A stretch of DNA of 64,000 bases from Natribacillus halophilus. GTDB taxonomy: Bacteria; Bacillota; Bacilli; Bacillales; Marinococcaceae. Below the pieces are notes generated by a model. The model was not told the origin of the DNA. It ran no database searches and saw only the letters and a program-made list of their open reading frames with translations. Shown here piece after piece: positions 63,308 to 64,000 of this stretch (position 1 is the stretch's first letter; each line of letters opens with the position of its first letter). The translations under genes were made by a program, and so were the position numbers. Where the stretch lies: contig NZ_FNEN01000001.1 of assembly GCF_900100185.1 (NCBI RefSeq), positions 270,220-334,219 of the forward strand. Reading direction: 5' to 3'.

Positions 63308-63335
63308 TCTCACATCTCACTTCCCACCTCTCACC
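63308..63335. repeat. Heptamer repeat upstream of cccA
   Basis: TCTCACA, TCTCACT, TCCCACC and TCTCACC in perfect 7-nt register. A 21-base stretch from 63314 is identical to 52125 onward. Confidence 0.65.
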
Positions 63336-63406
63336 TACCGGAATCGTATTTGCAATTTGGCAGCGTTCTCGGTAATATTACTTTTAAGAGATGTGGATAA
63401 AAGAAA

Positions 63407-63443
63407 GCGGGTTACTCATCTTCGTGGGAAGTCAGTAACCCGC
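63407..63443 (-). terminator. Terminator of sigA
   Basis: GCGGGTTACT and AGTAACCCGC form a perfect 10-bp stem with a 17-nt loop, followed on the minus strand by TTTCTTTT. It ends the dnaG-sigA type operon. Confidence 0.85.
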
Positions 63444-63448
63444 GGCCT

Positions 63449-64000
<552 letters not shown>

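Overview
The window is a 64-kb chromosomal piece of a spore-forming member of the Bacillaceae. Read from right to left it follows the Bacillus subtilis gene order sigA, cccA, trmK, yqfO, ispH, yqfQ, cshB, nfo, yqfT, zur, yqfX, ispG, yqfZ, yqgB, yqgC, sodA, yqgE, pbpA, yqgN, gluP, yqgQ, glcK, yqgY, yqgX, yqgW, comG, yqhG, yqhH, gcvT-PA-PB, yqhL, lipM, mntR, yqhO, yqhP, yqhQ, yqhR. Many proteins carry very acidic stretches (PbpA, YpuA, ComGG, CccA, the 191-aa membrane protein), and there is a complete seven-gene Mrp Na+/H+ antiporter operon. Together these suggest a halophilic or alkaliphilic species, possibly near Salicibibacter. The genus is an inference.

Layout. 1-8.7 kb: yqhR (cut by the window edge), yqhQ, yqhP, patatin-like yqhO, spore-coat genes, ytvI, mntR, a D-amino acid aminotransferase, lipM, yqhL and an intracellular subtilisin. 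8.8-13.2 kb: the glycine cleavage operon behind a tandem glycine riboswitch with its terminator. 13.3-21.8 kb: yqhH/yqhG, small yqg genes, the comG competence pilus operon (with an extra 48-codon gene between comGB and comGC) and tRNA-Gln. 22-32 kb: thiE, rocD/aspA/rocF for arginine and aspartate breakdown, glcK/yqgQ, gluP, folate cyclo-ligase and rpmG. 32.1-33.3 kb: two tandem-repeat arrays around a broken NERD-type gene. 33.3-41 kb: pbpA, yqgE, sodA, three tRNAs, yqgC, a Na+/phosphate transporter and yqgB. 41-50.7 kb: a universal stress protein, a small tyrosine recombinase, mrpA-G, nfeD, ypuA and yqfZ. 51-64 kb: ispG, yqfX, znuC-znuB-zur, a sporulation-type kinase, nfo/cshB, ispH, yqfO/trmK, cccA and the 3' part of sigA.

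Most of the window is conserved core. The most unusual signal is non-coding: four intergenic arrays (32.3, 33.1, 50.8 and 60.7 kb) differ in sequence but share one design. Each has a unit of almost exactly 52 bp containing an inverted repeat, repeated 3 to 5 times. Fifty-two bp is close to five turns of B-DNA. Two further dispersed families occur in intergenic DNA: a hairpin element of about 85 bp (two full copies and one short copy) and pyrimidine-rich heptamer arrays (five sites).

Start codons below were mostly chosen from Shine-Dalgarno spacing, so several differ from the longest open frame; TTG and GTG starts are common here.
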